From Actinophytocola xinjiangensis (GTDB lineage: Bacteria > Actinomycetota > Actinomycetes > Mycobacteriales > Pseudonocardiaceae): 64,000 bases of DNA. Numbering within the stretch: the first letter of the stretch is position 1; each line of letters begins with the position of its first letter. The DNA is taken from positions 248,001 through 312,000 of the forward strand of contig NZ_MSIF01000006.1 in NCBI RefSeq assembly GCF_001921215.1, written 5' to 3'. This document shows, piece by piece, positions 25,459 to 33,258 of the stretch. The position numbers and the translations under genes were made by a program. Below the pieces are notes generated by a model, which ran no database searches, had not been told where the DNA came from, and was given only the letters and a program-made list of their open reading frames with translations.

Positions 25459-26070
25459 GTGCCACGGAGCGAGGCGCAGTACGAGGCGATGCGGGCCGAC
25501 ACCCGCGAACGGATCGAGGTCGCGGCGATCCGGCTGTTCGCCCGGCAGGGCTTCGCGGCGACCAACGTGCGCGACATCGCCCGCGAGGCCGGGATCAGCA
25601 CCGGGCTGCTGTACCGGCACCACCGGACCAAGGAGGACCTGTTCGGCGAACTGGTCACCCGCGCGGCGCAGGGCCTGAGCGGGGTCACCGCGCGGTTCCT
25701 CGCCGACGACCCGCCGGCCGAGATCATCACCGCGTTCACCGAGGAACTCGTGGCCGATGTCGTCACCAACGGCACGTTCGTGGAGTTCATGCTGATCATG
25801 AACCAGTCCTTTGCCATGGCGAACCCGCCGGCCCAGGTGCGCACGCTGATGGCCAGGCACGACGCGATGATGCGCGCCGTCGCCGACCTGATCGCGCGCG
25901 GCCAGCGCCTCGGCCGGTTCCACCCCGGCGACCCCGCCGAACTGGCCAGCTGCTGGTTCGGCGCCCTCGGCGGCCTGGCGATGCTGCGCTTCACCCTCGG
26001 GAAGCGGTTCGTCGCGCCCCGGCCCACCATGCTGACCCACTTCCTGATCAAGGAGAACACCGATGACTGA
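25459..26070 (+). CDS. TetR family transcriptional regulator
   Basis: A 203-residue TetR/AcrR regulator. The helix-turn-helix lies at residues 18-64 (RIEVAAIRLFARQGFAATNV and ISTGLLYRHHRTKEDLFGEL), followed by an alpha-helical ligand domain (FVEFMLIMNQSFAMANPPAQ, TetR_C-like). The GTG start has GGAGG 8 nt upstream, and an operator-like palindrome lies just before it. It overlaps the following GNAT gene by 8 nt, so the two are co-transcribed at the left edge of the phenazine cluster. Ligand unknown; the protein could sense the phenazine product or a drug. Confidence 0.9.
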   Translation: MPRSEAQYEAMRADTRERIEVAAIRLFARQGFAATNVRDIAREAGISTGLLYRHHRTKEDLFGELVTRAAQGLSGVTARFLADDPPAEIITAFTEELVADVVTNGTFVEFMLIMNQSFAMANPPAQVRTLMARHDAMMRAVADLIARGQRLGRFHPGDPAELASCWFGALGGLAMLRFTLGKRFVAPRPTMLTHFLIKENTDD

Positions 26071-26653
26071 GGTACGACGGGCCGACGAACTCGACGAACA
26101 CACCCGGGCCGGTCTCGGAAAGATCTTTGTCGACGGCTTCGGCGAGCACCTGGACTTCTTCGCCAAGGACCACGACCGGCTGGCGGGTGCGCTCACCCAC
26201 GCCCTGGTCCCGTCGCTGTTCCACGTCGCCCTCGTCGACGGCCGGCCGGCGGCCATCGCCGCCTGCACCGACGGCGTGCGGCTCTCCTTCCGCCACGACG
26301 GGCGGATCCTGCGCCGCGAACTGGGGACCGTCCGGGGAGCACTGGCCGACCAGGTGTTCCGGCGGACGTTCCAGAAACCGTGGACCACCACCACCAGCGG
26401 GAAGGCCTCGATCGAGTTCGTCGCGACGGCCACGGAGTTCCGTGGCCGGGGTGTGGCCACCGCCCTGATCAGCCACCTGCTGACCCTGCCCGAGTACCAC
26501 ACCTACGTTCTGGAGGAGGTCGCCGACACCAACGCCCCGGCGATCGCGCTCTACCAGAAGCTCGGCTTTCGCGAGTTCACCCGAAAGAAGGTACGGCACT
26601 TCGGTCGAACCGGAATCAACTACTACGCTTCGTTCACACTTGAACAGAAATAA
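26063..26653 (+). CDS. GNAT family N-acetyltransferase
   Basis: A 196-residue acetyltransferase. The acetyl-CoA site is TEFRGRGVATALISHL (about 131-146), and APAIALYQKLGFREF is motif B. Translation is coupled to the TetR gene (8-nt overlap). Its position between a TetR regulator and the phenazine regulator makes a self-resistance or tailoring role possible, but nothing in the sequence names the substrate. Confidence 0.85.
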   Translation: MTEVRRADELDEHTRAGLGKIFVDGFGEHLDFFAKDHDRLAGALTHALVPSLFHVALVDGRPAAIAACTDGVRLSFRHDGRILRRELGTVRGALADQVFRRTFQKPWTTTTSGKASIEFVATATEFRGRGVATALISHLLTLPEYHTYVLEEVADTNAPAIALYQKLGFREFTRKKVRHFGRTGINYYASFTLEQK

Positions 26654-26662
26654 CGATCGCCA

Positions 26663-26683
26663 TTCTCCAGAAGCGCTGGAGAA
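26663..26683. promoter_or_regulatory. stem-loop between GNAT and StrR-like genes
   Basis: TTCTCCAG-AAGCG-CTGGAGAA is a perfect 8-bp inverted repeat with a 5-nt loop, 10 bp after the GNAT stop. There is no T-tract, so it could be either a terminator for the TetR/GNAT unit or an operator for the phenazine operon. Confidence 0.45.
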
Positions 26684-26765
26684 CAGGTAGGGCATTCGTT
26701 GCCAGATCCCCTCGCCAGCATGCACCATTTGAATCACCGAACCGTCAACCGGCAGGGAGATGTGC

Positions 26766-27407
26766 ATGCCCGAGTCCGCGGTGCAGGTTTCCGGGAACGC
26801 GACCGGCGGTCAACCCAGTTCACTGGCCGACCGCAAGGCCGTCGCAGCGCGGATCGTCGGCGCGCACCCGCACTGGTCGGACCGCAGAATCGCCACCGCC
26901 GCCGGGCTGTCGGCGGCGACCGTCGCCCGGATCCGGTTGCGCAGAGCCGAACCCGACCCGCCGGACCGGCTCGGGCACGACGGCCGGACCAGGCCGGTCA
27001 ACGCGCGCGAACGCCGCCGGCACGCCCGATCACTGCTGCTCGACGAACCCACCCTGTCGCTGCGTGAGGTCGCCCGGCGCGCCGGGCTCTCCCCGGAGAC
27101 CGTCCGGTCGGTACGCTCCCAGCTGCACCGCGGCGAACCGGCGCCCGCGCCCGAACCGGGCCCCGACCCGACCGCGGTCCTCGCCCAGCTGCGCGGTGAT
27201 CCCCGACTCCGGTTCTCCGAGTCCGGCCGGGAACTGCTGCGGCTGCTGGACCTGCACACGATGCCGGCCCGACGGTGGGCCGCGTCCGCGAACACCGTGC
27301 CGCCGCACTGCCGGGACGCCGCAGCGCGAGTCGCGCGGGAGTGCGCGCGGGCCTGGCACACCTTCGCCGAGCGGCTCGAACGCACGACCGCCACCGAGGC
27401 GAGCTGA
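26766..27407 (+). CDS. StrR-like pathway regulator without ParB domain
   Basis: A 213-residue regulator. [20 protein letters not shown] and [13 protein letters not shown] form a helix-turn-helix, and [19 protein letters not shown] a second one. The C-terminal [20 protein letters not shown] and [18 protein letters not shown] match the C-terminal region of StrR/NovG-type antibiotic regulators. Those proteins carry an N-terminal ParB-like domain of about 100 residues, which is absent here. ATG 26766 is preceded by AGGGAG with 6-nt spacing; ATG 26760 abuts it. Only 23 bp separate it from phzD, so it heads the phenazine operon and probably activates it. Confidence 0.7.
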   Translation: MPESAVQVSGNATGGQPSSLADRKAVAARIVGAHPHWSDRRIATAAGLSAATVARIRLRRAEPDPPDRLGHDGRTRPVNARERRRHARSLLLDEPTLSLREVARRAGLSPETVRSVRSQLHRGEPAPAPEPGPDPTAVLAQLRGDPRLRFSESGRELLRLLDLHTMPARRWAASANTVPPHCRDAAARVARECARAWHTFAERLERTTATEAS

Positions 27408-27430
27408 CCACCGGTCGTCAGGAGACAGCC

Positions 27431-28051
27431 ATGGGAATCCCACCGATCGCGGCCTACCCGCTACCCAGCGCCGGTGACCTGCCGGCCAACGTCGCCGACT
27501 GGACGGTCGACCCCGACCGCGCGGTCCTGCTGATCCACGACATGCAGCGGTACTTCCTGCGGCCCTTCCCGGACGAGATCGCGCTGCCGCTGGTCAGCAA
27601 CGTCGCCGACGTCCTCGACCGGTGCCGCGCGCAGGGCGTCCCGGTCCGCTACACCGCCCAGCCCGGCGGCATGACCGACGGCGAACGCGGTCTGCTGAAG
27701 GACTTCTGGGGCGCCGGCATGACCGTCGAACCGGCCGACCGCGAGATCGTCGAACCGCTCGCGCCCCAGCCGGGCGACCACACGTACACGAAGTGGCGCT
27801 ACAGCGCGTTCCACCGCTCCGGCCTGCTCGCCGAACTCCGCGAGCTGCGCCGCGACCAGCTGGTCATCTGCGGTGTGTACGCGCACGTCGGCGTGCTGAT
27901 GACCGCCGTCGAGGCGTTCACCAACGACATCGCGCCCTTCGTCGTCGCCAACGGCACCGCCGACTTCACCCCCGAGGACCACCGGCTGGCCCTGGACTAC
28001 GCCGCCCGCCGCTGCGCGGTGGTGTGCACCGCCAAGGAGGTGCTCCGGTGA
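27431..28051 (+). CDS. phzD: isochorismatase family protein PhzD
   Basis: A 206-residue enzyme that hydrolyses 2-amino-2-deoxyisochorismate to trans-2,3-dihydro-3-hydroxyanthranilate and pyruvate. It aligns along its whole length with Pseudomonas Phz[18 protein letters not shown] with catalytic Asp37, [34 protein letters not shown] with Lys121, and [17 protein letters not shown]. Asp38 and Lys122 of PhzD correspond. ATG 27431 follows AGGAGA. It is the second gene of the operon and overlaps phzE by GTGA. Confidence 0.93.
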   Translation: MGIPPIAAYPLPSAGDLPANVADWTVDPDRAVLLIHDMQRYFLRPFPDEIALPLVSNVADVLDRCRAQGVPVRYTAQPGGMTDGERGLLKDFWGAGMTVEPADREIVEPLAPQPGDHTYTKWRYSAFHRSGLLAELRELRRDQLVICGVYAHVGVLMTAVEAFTNDIAPFVVANGTADFTPEDHRLALDYAARRCAVVCTAKEVLR

Positions 28052-29955
28052 TAGCGCGGCTCCTCGGCGCGACGCCCCAGCCGTTCGCGATCCTGCACCG
28101 CCCCAACTCCACCGGCGACGACCTCGACGTCCTGGTCGGCGAGGTGTCCACACCGGACACCCTGGCCCGGGTCACGCTGCCCGACACCGGCCCGCCCGGC
28201 CACGACGTGCTGGTGCTGGTCCCCTACCGGCAGATCACCGAACGCGGCTACGCCGCCGTGGACGACGGGTCGCCGCTCATCGCGCTCACCGTCACCCAGC
28301 AGGCCGTACTGCCCAGGAACGACGTGCTGGCCAGCCTGCCTGACACGCCGATCCCGTTGGCCGGCGGCCATTTCGACCCCGACGACGACGCCTACGCCGG
28401 GCTGGTGCGACGGATCATCGACGAGGAGATAGCCCACGGCACCGGCGCGAACTTCGTCGTCCGGCGCTCGTTCGTCGCCGAACTGCCCGGCTTCGGTCCG
28501 GCCGCCGCGCTGACCCTGTTCCGCCGGCTGTGCGAACGCGAGTCGGGCGCCTACTGGACCTTCGTCGTGTACACCGGCGAGCGCACGTTCGTCGGCGCCA
28601 CCCCGGAGCGACACGTGAGCCTGCGCGACGGGGCCGCGGTGATGAACCCGATCAGCGGCACCTACCGCTACCCGCCCTCCGGGCCGACGCTCGCCGGGCT
28701 GATGGAGTTCCTCAACAACACCAAGGAGAACGACGAGCTGCTGATGGTCGTCGACGAGGAACTCAAGATGATGGCCCGGATCTGTGCCTCCGGCGGGCGG
28801 CTGACCGGGCCGTACCTCAAGGAGATGACCCGGCTCGCGCACACCGAGTACCTCATCGAGGGCCGCTCGGCCATGGACCCCCGCCAGATCCTGCACGAGA
28901 CGATGTTCGCGCCGACGGTCACCGGCAGCCCGGTGGAGAGCGCCTGCCGGGTGATCAGCCGCTACGAGCCGGGCGGGCGCGGCTACTACAGCGGGATCAT
29001 CGGGCTCATCGGTCGCGACGAGGACGGCCGGCGTGAGCTGGACTCGGCGATCCTCATCCGCACGGCTGAGATCGGTCACCGGGGGCAGCTGCGGATCGGC
29101 GTCGGCGCCACCCTCGTACGGCACTCCGACCCGGACTCCGAGGTCGCCGAGACCCGCACGAAGGCCGCCGGCCTGCTCTCCGCGTTCGACGTCGACGGCC
29201 CGGTCAGGTTCGGCGAGCGGCCCGAGGTCCAGGCCGCGCTGAACCGGCTCAACGCGCCGCTCGCCGGGTTCTGGCTGGCCGACAACCGCCAGGAGGTCGG
29301 GCCGACGGCGCTGGCCGGGCGGTCGGTGCTGGTCGTCGACGCCGAGGACACGTTCACCGCGATGATCGCCCAGCAGCTGAGCACCCTCGGGCTCGACGTG
29401 ACCGTGCGCCGCTTCGACGAGCCGTACTCGTGGCAGGACCACGACCTGGTGATCATGGGCCCCGGCCCCGGCGACCCCCAGGACACCGGCGACCCGAGGA
29501 TCGCGCACCTGCACACGGCCATCGAGACGCTGCTGGCGCGGCGCCGGCCGTTCCTGGCGGTGTGCCTGAGCCACCAGGTCGTCAGCCTCAAGCTGGGTCT
29601 GCCGGTGCGCCGCTGCGCGGCGCCCAACCAGGGCACCCGCTCGGAGATCGACCTGTTCGGCGAGCGGGAGGTCGTCGGGTTCTACAACTCCTTCGCCGCG
29701 CACGCCACCGCCGAGGTCGTCCACCACCCGAGGGCCGGGCGGGTCGAGGTCAGCCGCGACGAGGACACCGGCGAGGTGCACGCCCTGCGCGGACCGCACT
29801 TCGCGACCATGCAGTTCCACCCCGAGTCGGTGCTCACCAAGGACGGGCCGAGAATCCTGGCCACCCGGATCAAGGAGGTGCTGGACAAGCATGCGAGCCA
29901 CCGTCACGTGGTGGGACCTGAGCACGTCGACCCAGACCATCGACTCATTGCGTGA
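28048..29955 (+). CDS. phzE: 2-amino-2-deoxyisochorismate synthase PhzE
   Basis: A 635-residue fusion of a chorismate-binding (anthranilate synthase I-like) domain and a class I glutamine amidotransferase, as in PhzE. The first domain shows [29 protein letters not shown] and [14 protein letters not shown]. The second shows [14 protein letters not shown], the nucleophile in [16 protein letters not shown] and the His/Glu pair in MQFHPESVL. It converts chorismate and glutamine to 2-amino-2-deoxyisochorismate, the committed step. The GTG start has AAGGAGG 7 nt upstream and overlaps the phzD stop. The last 65 nt are shared with the next gene in another frame, so the final 20 residues are probably non-essential. 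Confidence 0.93.
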   Translation: MIARLLGATPQPFAILHRPNSTGDDLDVLVGEVSTPDTLARVTLPDTGPPGHDVLVLVPYRQITERGYAAVDDGSPLIALTVTQQAVLPRNDVLASLPDTPIPLAGGHFDPDDDAYAGLVRRIIDEEIAHGTGANFVVRRSFVAELPGFGPAAALTLFRRLCERESGAYWTFVVYTGERTFVGATPERHVSLRDGAAVMNPISGTYRYPPSGPTLAGLMEFLNNTKENDELLMVVDEELKMMARICASGGRLTGPYLKEMTRLAHTEYLIEGRSAMDPRQILHETMFAPTVTGSPVESACRVISRYEPGGRGYYSGIIGLIGRDEDGRRELDSAILIRTAEIGHRGQLRIGVGATLVRHSDPDSEVAETRTKAAGLLSAFDVDGPVRFGERPEVQAALNRLNAPLAGFWLADNRQEVGPTALAGRSVLVVDAEDTFTAMIAQQLSTLGLDVTVRRFDEPYSWQDHDLVIMGPGPGDPQDTGDPRIAHLHTAIETLLARRRPFLAVCLSHQVVSLKLGLPVRRCAAPNQGTRSEIDLFGEREVVGFYNSFAAHATAEVVHHPRAGRVEVSRDEDTGEVHALRGPHFATMQFHPESVLTKDGPRILATRIKEVLDKHASHRHVVGPEHVDPDHRLIA

Positions 29956-30232
29956 ACACCTGCGCGACGGCGGGGCGGCGGCGTGGGCCGGGATACCCGG
30001 TCTGCGCCTGAAGTTCTGGATCTCCGACCGCGCCGGCAACCGGTGGGGCGCGGTGATGCTGTGGGAGCCCGGTCATCCCCGGCCCGACCAGCCGCTGCCG
30101 CCCTACCGCGCCCTGGAGCTGATCGGCTACCCGCCGACCGAGCGGATCGTGTTCGACGTCGAGGCCACCGTCGAGGGCAGCTACGCGGTGGCCGCTCTGT
30201 CCGGTCTCGGCCTGGCCGTGGAGGAACCGTGA
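29891..30232 (+). CDS. YdhR-like small ferredoxin-fold protein
   Basis: A 113-residue protein of the dimeric alpha-beta-barrel type. WAGIPGLRLKFWISDRAGN followed by WGAVMLWEPGHP matches the core strand pair of YdhR/ABM-like putative monooxygenases. The ATG lies 11 nt after AAGGAGG, and its first 65 nt overlap phzE in another frame. Its own stop overlaps the phzG start (GTGA). Its place inside the operon points to a role in phenazine formation, perhaps a cofactor-free oxidation or capture of an unstable intermediate, which is inference. Confidence 0.65.
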   Translation: MRATVTWWDLSTSTQTIDSLREHLRDGGAAAWAGIPGLRLKFWISDRAGNRWGAVMLWEPGHPRPDQPLPPYRALELIGYPPTERIVFDVEATVEGSYAVAALSGLGLAVEEP

Positions 30233-30822
30233 CCGAACCGATCACAGCTCCGACCGCGGCTCCGATCGCGCTGGCCAGGGACTGGCTCGCCGAGGCGGTG
30301 GCGGCGGGGGTGAGTGAGCCGGGCGTGCTGTCGCTGGCGACGGTGAGTGCCGCCGGGCGGCCGTCGAACCGGATCGTGGCGACCATCCGGATCACCGACC
30401 ACGGTCTGGTCTTCGCCAGCTACACCACCAGCCCCAAGGGCCGCGACCTCGCCGCCACCGGCTGGGCGTCGGGGGTGCTGTACTGGCGGGAGTCCCGCCG
30501 GCAGGTCATCCTCACCGGCCCGGTCGAGCAGCTCACCGACGAACAGAGCGACGAGCTGTGGTTCGCCAGGGCGCCGGGCCTGCACCCGATGTCGGTGGCC
30601 ACCACGCAGAGCGCGCCGCTGACCGACGAGGACGCGCTGCGCACGCGGGTCCGGGAGCTGGCCGCGTCCGGCGAGCCGCTGGACCGGCCGGCGGCCTGGG
30701 TCGGCTACCAGCTCGTGCCGTCCACTGTGGAGTTCTGGGAGGACCGGCCGGAGCGGTTCTACTGGCGGATGCGCTACGACCGTGACGGGCAGACGTGGAC
30801 GCACACCCGACTTCAGCCGTAG
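30229..30822 (+). CDS. phzG: FMN-dependent phenazine oxidase PhzG
   Basis: A 197-residue pyridoxamine-phosphate-oxidase-fold flavoenzyme. GVLSLATVSAAGRPSNRIV is the FMN-binding opening, FASYTTSPKGRDLAATGWA and LYWRESRRQVILTGPVEQL follow, and VEFWEDRPERFYWRMRY is the family end motif. PhzG oxidises the tetrahydrophenazine produced after PhzA/B. The GTG overlaps the preceding stop, and GAGGA sits just upstream. The last 10 bp overlap the convergent phzF. Confidence 0.88.
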   Translation: MTEPITAPTAAPIALARDWLAEAVAAGVSEPGVLSLATVSAAGRPSNRIVATIRITDHGLVFASYTTSPKGRDLAATGWASGVLYWRESRRQVILTGPVEQLTDEQSDELWFARAPGLHPMSVATTQSAPLTDEDALRTRVRELAASGEPLDRPAAWVGYQLVPSTVEFWEDRPERFYWRMRYDRDGQTWTHTRLQP

Positions 30823-31640
30823 AACGAGCCGCGCGCGACCACGACCGCCGACCCGGACACCTCGACCCGGTCCACCCGGTCGCCCGCGCCGGTCGCGGTG
30901 GCCAGCATCCGCGACGGCCGGCCCATCTCGACGCCCTGCCAGATCTCGATCCGGTCGCCGTAGGCGATGCGGCCGTGCCGGGCGAGGTGCACCGCCAGCG
31001 GGCCGGCGGCCGAGCCGGTCGCCGCGTCCTCGGCGACCCCGTAGGCCGGCGAGAACATCCGCAGCCGCCAGGACTCGCCCGCCGGGGCGAAGCAGTTGGC
31101 GGCGACGTCGAGGTGGTCGGCCAGCGCGCGCTGGTCGGGGCGCAGCGCCGAGAGCGCCCGCACGTCCGGCAGGCCGACGTAGACGTGCCGGGGACCGTTG
31201 CGGTAGACCTCGACCGGCAGCGTCGAGTCGGTGATTCCCAGTGCCGCCACCAGGTGCGCGGACTGGGCGTAGGGCTCCCAGGTCGGCACCGGCTGGCGCA
31301 TCGTGGCCGACAGGACCGCGCGCGAACGGTCGTAGGTGAACGGCACGGTGCCCATGCCGGTCTCCATCAGCAGCCGGTCCCGGTCACCGGCCAGCACGAT
31401 CGCGGTGCCCAGCGTGGGGTGGCCGGCGAAGGACAGTTCGTTGACCGGCGTGAAGATCCGCACCCGCACGTCACCGTCACGCTCGGGCGGCAGCACGAAC
31501 ACCGTCTCCGAGAGGTTCATCTCCCTGGCCAGCCGCTGCATGCGGTCGGCGCTCAGACCGGCGGCGGCCAGGAACACCGCGACCGGGTTGCCGGACAACG
31601 GTTCCTCGGCGAAGACATCGGCGACGACATATTCCAGCAT
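30813..31640 (-). CDS. phzF: trans-2,3-dihydro-3-hydroxyanthranilate isomerase PhzF
   Basis: A 275-residue diaminopimelate-epimerase-fold isomerase. Key PhzF residues are kept: Glu45 in NLSETVFVLP, His74 in SFAGHPTLGTA, and Asp205 in EDAATGSAAGPL (Asp208 in PhzF). It tautomerises DHHA to the aminoketone that dimerises to the phenazine ring. It lies on the strand opposite to the other phz genes, convergent with phzG (10-bp overlap) and divergent from phzB. The ATG has no ribosome site; TATTTT lies 6 nt upstream. Confidence 0.9.
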   Translation of the reverse strand: MLEYVVADVFAEEPLSGNPVAVFLAAAGLSADRMQRLAREMNLSETVFVLPPERDGDVRVRIFTPVNELSFAGHPTLGTAIVLAGDRDRLLMETGMGTVPFTYDRSRAVLSATMRQPVPTWEPYAQSAHLVAALGITDSTLPVEVYRNGPRHVYVGLPDVRALSALRPDQRALADHLDVAANCFAPAGESWRLRMFSPAYGVAEDAATGSAAGPLAVHLARHGRIAYGDRIEIWQGVEMGRPSRMLATATGAGDRVDRVEVSGSAVVVARGSFYG

Positions 31641-31646
31641 TGGTCA

Positions 31647-31652
31647 AAAATA
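31647..31652 (-). promoter_or_regulatory. -10 element TATTTT, leaderless phzF
   Basis: TATTTT on the minus strand ends 6 nt before the phzF ATG at 31640, and no Shine-Dalgarno is present. Confidence 0.5.
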
Positions 31653-31690
31653 GCGCGCGGAGGCGCGCGGAAATGAGCAGTTGGACACGT

Positions 31691-31734
31691 TTGACAGTTT
31701 CCGTCCGGCGCCGTTACAAGTGGGATCCGGACGG
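31691..31734 (+). promoter_or_regulatory. phzB promoter with inverted repeat operator
   Basis: A perfect -35 TTGACA (31691-31696) is followed after 18 bp by a weak -10 TACAAG (31715-31720). An 8-bp inverted repeat, CCGTCCGG (31701-31708) and CCGGACGG (31727-31734), 18 nt apart, brackets the -10. This is a natural site for a pathway regulator acting on phzB-phzM, perhaps the StrR-like protein. Confidence 0.55.
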
Positions 31735-31752
31735 TCGGAAGATTGGCGGGCC

Positions 31753-32223
31753 ATGAACGCATTCGAGCAGAACGTCGAGACGCGACGCCACAACCGGGCC
31801 GTGGTGGAGGACTACATGAGCCGCCGGGGTGAGGGCCGGCTCACCCGGTACGAACTGTTCACCGACGACGGCAGCGGCGGGCTCTACACCGGCGACACCA
31901 TGGAGCCGATCATCTCCGTCGGCCGGGACAAGCTCAAGGCGCACGGCGCCTGGTCGCTGAAGATCTTCCCGGACTGGGTCTGGTACAATGTCGAGATCTT
32001 CGAGACCCAGGACCCGGACCGGTTCTGGGTGGAGTGCGACGGCAAGGGCCAGATCCTGTTCCCGGACTACCCGCCCGGCCAGTACGAGAACCACTTCCTG
32101 CACGCGTTCCGCTTCCGCGACGGCAGGATCTGTGAGCAGCGCGAGTTCATGAACCCCTACCACCAGATGCGCGCGCTGGGCATCGACATCCCGGTGATCA
32201 AGCGCGCCGGAATCCCGACATGA
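31753..32223 (+). CDS. phzB: phenazine biosynthesis protein PhzA/PhzB
   Basis: A 156-residue NTF2/ketosteroid-isomerase-fold protein matching PhzA/B nearly end to end: NRAVVEDYMSRRGEGRLTRY, GLYTGDTMEPI, WSLKIFPDWVWYNVEIFETQ, RFWVECDGKGQILFPDYPPG, YENHFLHAFRFRDG and the terminal KRAGIPT. It promotes condensation of two aminoketone molecules. Only one copy is present, as is usual outside Pseudomonas. The ATG at 31753 begins the conserved protein; an in-frame TTG at 31681 would lie inside the promoter. It overlaps the next gene by ATGA. Confidence 0.92.
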   Translation: MNAFEQNVETRRHNRAVVEDYMSRRGEGRLTRYELFTDDGSGGLYTGDTMEPIISVGRDKLKAHGAWSLKIFPDWVWYNVEIFETQDPDRFWVECDGKGQILFPDYPPGQYENHFLHAFRFRDGRICEQREFMNPYHQMRALGIDIPVIKRAGIPT

Positions 32224-33218
32224 GCGGGGACGTGACGGCCGCCAGCACCGTGGTCGAGCTGATCACCGGCGGCTGGCGCGCCCAGGCCGTCTACACGGCG
32301 GTGAAGCTGCGTCTGCCCGACCACATCGAGGACGGCCGGACCACCGACGCCGAACTGGCCGCCGCGTCCGGCGCCAGGGAGGACGGCATCCACCGGCTGA
32401 TGCGGCTGCTGGTGGCCATGGACGTGTTCGCCGGCACCGGCGCCGGCTACCGCAACACCGACGTGAGCCGTGCGCTGCTGGACCGGCCCGGCTCGCAGCG
32501 GGACATGTGCCTGCTCTACGGCGAGGACTTCTACGCGGCCTGGGGCCACGCCGCCGAGGCGATCAGCACGGTCGGCTCCGGGTTCGAGCTGGCCTACGGC
32601 CGGCCGGTGTACGAGTATTTCACCACCGACCCGGCGGCGGCCGAACGGTTCCAGGGCGCGATGCGCGCCGGCAACCTGTTCTTCGACGCGGTGCCCGGCG
32701 TGTTCGACTTCGCCGGCCGGCGGGTGGTGGACCTCGGCGGCGGCTCGGGGCAGCTGCTGGGCGCGATCCTGGCGGCCACCCCGGACGCCCACGGCGTGCT
32801 GCTGGACCTGCCGAACGTGGTGGCCGCCGCGCGGACCCGGCTGGCGCACCTGGCCGGGCGGCTGGACCTGGTCGCCGGCGACATGTTCGAGGCGGTGCCC
32901 GCCGGCGGCGAGGTGTACCTGCTGTGCCGGGTGCTGGCCGGGCACTCCGACGAGGCGGTGGTGAAGCTGTTCACCGACGTGCGGAACAACCTCACCGGTC
33001 AGGACGCGCGGCTGCTGCTGCTGGACCGGCTGGTGGTCGACGAGAACTCCACCGTGCTGCCGGCACTGTGGGACCTGCACCTGCTGATGACCACCGGCGG
33101 GCGGCACCGCTCGCGTGCCGAGCTGGAGGTGTTGCTCGACCAGGCGGGTCTGGAGGTCGAGCGGGCGGCCGACCTGCCGGTGGAGACCACCGCGCTGGTC
33201 GTGCGCCGGCGGGACTGA
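32220..33218 (+). CDS. phzM: phenazine-1-carboxylate N-methyltransferase, PhzM-like
   Basis: A 332-residue SAM methyltransferase with an N-terminal dimerisation domain. It shares long stretches with Pseudomonas PhzM (334 residues): IHRLMRLLVAMDVF, MCLLYGEDFYAAWGHA, GSGFELAYG, VVDLGGGSGQLLGAIL (motif I, about 168-183) and LWDLHLLMTTGGRHRS. Ordinary O-methyltransferases have a catalytic His in L-H-D-W; here that segment is CRVLAGHSDEA, and PhzM also lacks HDW. N5-methylation of phenazine-1-carboxylate is the most likely reaction. It is translationally coupled to phzB (ATGA) and ends at the terminator. Confidence 0.82.
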   Translation: MSGDVTAASTVVELITGGWRAQAVYTAVKLRLPDHIEDGRTTDAELAAASGAREDGIHRLMRLLVAMDVFAGTGAGYRNTDVSRALLDRPGSQRDMCLLYGEDFYAAWGHAAEAISTVGSGFELAYGRPVYEYFTTDPAAAERFQGAMRAGNLFFDAVPGVFDFAGRRVVDLGGGSGQLLGAILAATPDAHGVLLDLPNVVAAARTRLAHLAGRLDLVAGDMFEAVPAGGEVYLLCRVLAGHSDEAVVKLFTDVRNNLTGQDARLLLLDRLVVDENSTVLPALWDLHLLMTTGGRHRSRAELEVLLDQAGLEVERAADLPVETTALVVRRRD

Positions 33219-33221
33219 GAC

Positions 33222-33253
33222 CGTGCGGGCGCCCGGCGGCGGGCGCCCGCACG
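33222..33253. terminator. bidirectional terminator between phzM and lcp
   Basis: A perfect 13-bp stem (CGTGCGGGCGCCC at 33222-33234 with its complement at 33241-33253) and a 6-nt loop GGCGGC lie between two convergent genes, 3 bp after one stop and 5 bp from the other. The stem is very GC-rich and lacks a T-tract, as is common for actinobacterial terminators. Confidence 0.85.
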
Positions 33254-33258
33254 ATGAC

